A stretch of DNA of 5,467 nucleotides. Origin: Planctomycetota bacterium (GTDB lineage: Bacteria; Planctomycetota; DG-23; SLPQ01). Positions 3,297-5,467 of the stretch are shown here, in pieces (positions within the stretch are counted from its first letter, which is position 1; the number at the start of each line of letters is the position of its first letter). The notes under the pieces were generated by a model that was not told the DNA's origin, made no database searches, and saw only the letters and a list, made by a program, of their open reading frames with translations. Location: positions 1-5,467 of the forward strand of contig JAGHCE010000142.1 in assembly GCA_021160625.1 (NCBI GenBank), given 5' to 3'. The translations under genes were made by a program, and so were the position numbers.

Positions 3297-5467
3297 TTAC
3301 TTAGCGCGGCTTTCCTTGTGTTTCTTACGGTAGTCGTCGATTACCGCCATCGACAGCGGCTCGTCCCACTGCATCTGCTCTATGTCGTCCTTTGCGCGCC
3401 AGTAGCCCGGCGATACGACGTGGGCAAGCTTGGCGAAGTCGCACTCGAAGAGGCCGTCCACACCGTGTTGCTTGAAAAGCGGCACCTGGCGCTTGACGGC
3501 CTCTATCTGGGCGCTGACCGTCGTGGTGTCACTGACACCGTTCTTGAGGAGCTCCTCGTAGGCGTCCTTTTGCATCTTATCATCCCCCTCGGAGATCCAG
3601 TAGAGCACCGAGACGGCGTCCCTGTGCCAGTACCCGTAGGGGCTGGCGCCCACATTGGTGATCTTGAGCCAGCCGAATATCGAGTCGATAATCTTCTCAT
3701 CCCGGACATCCTGCAGGTAGATTCCGTAGCCGTAAAACCACGAGCAGTCGCGCCATTCGCGGGAGCGCTCCACCGAGCCGCTTAGATAATAAACGGCCTG
3801 GTCGAGATAGTCGTCCGCCTCGTCTGCGGCCTTTTCGTAACCGGGGATCGAGCCGAGGATCTTGAGGCCAACGTAGGCTGCGCCGGCCATATACTCGACT
3901 TTCGTGTCCTTGCAGTGTTTCCAGCCGGAACGTATGTCGTCCAGGACCTCGTACGTCTGCCAGTCGCCGGTGAGGTTCCAGTCGATCCACTGGCCCAGCC
4001 AGTTTGTCCCGTAGCCCTCCATCGACACGCCGCCGTGGGCGTCCTCGTTCGTGGCAACGCCCCAGTATGCGGTATGCCGCCGACCGATTCCCACCCACTC
4101 GGGATGCGCGCGGTTGTAGTGCTTGACGAGCGTGTCGCGGACGTGCCTTGTGTGCGCCTCGGCGGCGCGCCGGTAGTGGTGGTTGCCGGTGCGCAAGTAC
4201 TGCATAAACATTTTGTAGCTTATCATCGTGTTGCCTCGGCGCCAGCTGTCGTAGTTGTCCCGCCTGGAGCTCAGGCCCCAGGTGCCAAGACCCGGGCCCT
4301 TCTCGTTGTATTTGTACGCCCAGAAGAGGTCGCCGTAGTTGAGCATCCCCAGCCAGCAGTAGTCGATCATCGAACGGTAGATAAAGGCCGTCCGCGTGGC
4401 CAGGACCGCCTCGGATACTGGGAACTCCTTGAGGCTCGCTTCGCCCTGCGGCATTATCATCCCCGCCGCCTTCGTGCCACTGTAGCCGTACCACTCAGGA
4501 TTTGCATAGGGCTGGAGCTGGTCGTCAAGGGCGGCCGCAACGGATGCGCTTTCGCCTGCTCGTGCCGCCGGGTGAAAGTCGTAGAAAACATCGTGCGTGA
4601 AGCTCACACCCTGCATCCCGTCGGGCCATCCCGACGCACGCATATCCATAACGAGCCCGCCGTGGTCGGGCCAGAGCCACGCCGTTAATGCCTTTCGCTC
4701 GGCGTCGTACGAGAGCTCCTTGGGATACATATAGGCCATATCCTTCATCGAGATTGTCACGCCGAACCGCTCACCGGTGACGTCGATCCAGCCGCCGGTT
4801 TTCTCGATGCCCTTTGCGAGGACCTCCTGGCCGACGAGGACCTGCCAGTCCAGGGGGAACCCCTTGTATTCGAGGTTGAAAACGTCCGCCGGGCCGGTGC
4901 AGAAGAGCCGCGCCACGTCGCCTGAGGCCGGCGCTGCGGCGCCGGTCATCCCGGCGGCCGTGAACTTCACATCCTTGCCCAGCTCGACGGGCAGGGAAAG
5001 CCCGATACGCCGGATGTTGTCCTTCTGGCAGTCGCCGCGAAAGAGGAAATTGTGCTGCACCCGCAGAAACGACCTGCCCCTGTAGGCGTGCACCCAGATT
5101 GTGTAGACATTGGCGCCGGGCCCCGTGCCGAAGGTCCCCTTCATCCGGACGACCGTCCGGAGGGGACCGTTTTCCAGGACCTTGGCCGAGTAGTCCCCGT
5201 CGGCGGCGCTCACGTGCGTTTCGTCGCCGCCGCCTTCAGGCCGCATCCAGAGGGGCCCGGCGGCCACGAACGGCTCGTCGCTGGCTATCTTTCTCGATGT
5301 CCCCTTGAGAAGGTTGCGCGCCGAGTAACGAAACGCGGGGCGGTCGGGGTTTTTCTCCTGCAGGTCGAAAAACTGCTCCTGGCCGCCGCTTTCTACGACC
5401 TTGTCGCCTTCGGAGTATTCGCCGTCGCCGTCGAGGTCGAGGTAGACGTCTTTGACGAACTCGAAGC
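3297..5467 (-). CDS. Exo-rhamnogalacturonan-lyase-like protein (PL26/YetA-like), 5' end outside window
   Basis: The frame is open from the right edge through 722 residues to TAA (3299-3297); family members are usually near 850-900 residues, so the N-terminus, and any signal peptide, is missing. Residues 10-21 (DLDGDGEYSEGD) look like a calcium-binding EF-hand loop. Next comes a beta-rich part with family-like phrases ENGPLRTVVR (98-107), HAYRGRSFLRVQH (126-138) and WLWPDHGG (263-270). From about 355 the protein is helical and tryptophan/tyrosine-rich, as in an alpha/alpha toroid: NYGDLFWAYK (376-385), WRRGNTMISYKMFMQYLRTG (408-427), GYGTNWLGQWIDWNLTGD (484-501). These resemble the PcRGLX/YetA-like family, whose characterised member releases unsaturated sugars from rhamnogalacturonan I. 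I cannot place catalytic residues, so substrate is inferred. A GTG at 5267-5265 is internal, not the start. Its promoter lies outside the window. Confidence 0.6.
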   Translation of the reverse strand, partial: FEFVKDVYLDLDGDGEYSEGDKVVESGGQEQFFDLQEKNPDRPAFRYSARNLLKGTSRKIASDEPFVAAGPLWMRPEGGGDETHVSAADGDYSAKVLENGPLRTVVRMKGTFGTGPGANVYTIWVHAYRGRSFLRVQHNFLFRGDCQKDNIRRIGLSLPVELGKDVKFTAAGMTGAAAPASGDVARLFCTGPADVFNLEYKGFPLDWQVLVGQEVLAKGIEKTGGWIDVTGERFGVTISMKDMAYMYPKELSYDAERKALTAWLWPDHGGLVMDMRASGWPDGMQGVSFTHDVFYDFHPAARAGESASVAAALDDQLQPYANPEWYGYSGTKAAGMIMPQGEASLKEFPVSEAVLATRTAFIYRSMIDYCWLGMLNYGDLFWAYKYNEKGPGLGTWGLSSRRDNYDSWRRGNTMISYKMFMQYLRTGNHHYRRAAEAHTRHVRDTLVKHYNRAHPEWVGIGRRHTAYWGVATNEDAHGGVSMEGYGTNWLGQWIDWNLTGDWQTYEVLDDIRSGWKHCKDTKVEYMAGAAYVGLKILGSIPGYEKAADEADDYLDQAVYYLSGSVERSREWRDCSWFYGYGIYLQDVRDEKIIDSIFGWLKITNVGASPYGYWHRDAVSVLYWISEGDDKMQKDAYEELLKNGVSDTTTVSAQIEAVKRQVPLFKQHGVDGLFECDFAKLAHVVSPGYWRAKDDIEQMQWDEPLSMAVIDDYRKKHKESRAK

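Noticed and set aside
3503..4688. Long alternative-frame ORFs inside the PL26-like gene
   Set aside because: Arg/Pro/Ala-rich shadow translations typical of high-GC codon bias; the main frame is continuous and domain-like over 722 residues.
5265..5267. GTG as start codon of the PL26-like gene
   Set aside because: The frame stays open and protein-like to the window edge, including an EF-hand-like loop, and the beta-sandwich would otherwise be cut.

Overview
The window looks like chromosomal DNA of a high-GC bacterium, most likely a member of the Planctomycetota (possibly Phycisphaerae). Three things suggest this: the partial gene at the left edge resembles the unusual planctomycete sigma factors that carry an extra helix-turn-helix; the large gene at the right edge resembles secreted exo-rhamnogalacturonan-lyase-like (PL26/YetA-like) proteins common in polysaccharide-degrading planctomycetes; and the intergenic DNA is packed with short palindromic repeats. 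The lineage is an inference from recalled family patterns, with no database search behind it.

Layout, left to right. Positions 1-533 (minus) hold the N-terminal part of a sigma-factor-like regulator that runs off the left edge. Positions 534-1180 have no gene and are dominated by repeats: a tandem array of 29-bp units (702-870), three 9-bp repeats (913-939), and hairpins at 939-967, 981-1005 and 1017-1040. A plus-strand mini-operon follows, with a perfect TATAAT (1181-1186), a 41-residue signal-peptide-like ORF (1246-1371) and, overlapping it by ATGA, a 79-residue TPR protein (1368-1607). The pair looks like the two ends of a secreted protease-TPR protein whose catalytic middle is missing. 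Positions 1608-1972 are repeat-filled (composite copy A). An ornithine cyclodeaminase/mu-crystallin family gene lies at 1973-2947 (minus). Positions 2958-3296 contain composite copy B. A PL26-like gene, 5'-truncated by the window edge, fills 3297-5467 (minus).

The four reading systems do not form an obvious pathway. The cyclodeaminase and PL26-like genes share a strand but are separated by about 350 bp of repeats, so they are probably transcribed independently or at most loosely linked.

The most striking content is the repeat system. At least a dozen short hairpins, in several sequence families and on both strands, begin with GTAG at the foot of the stem. This is the signature of REP elements mobilised by REP-associated tyrosine transposases (RAYTs) and of the SMAG repeats of Stenotrophomonas. 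Stems differ between copies by compensatory changes, two composite clusters in the same orientation flank the cyclodeaminase gene, and one GTAG supplies that gene's stop codon. No transposase is encoded in this window.
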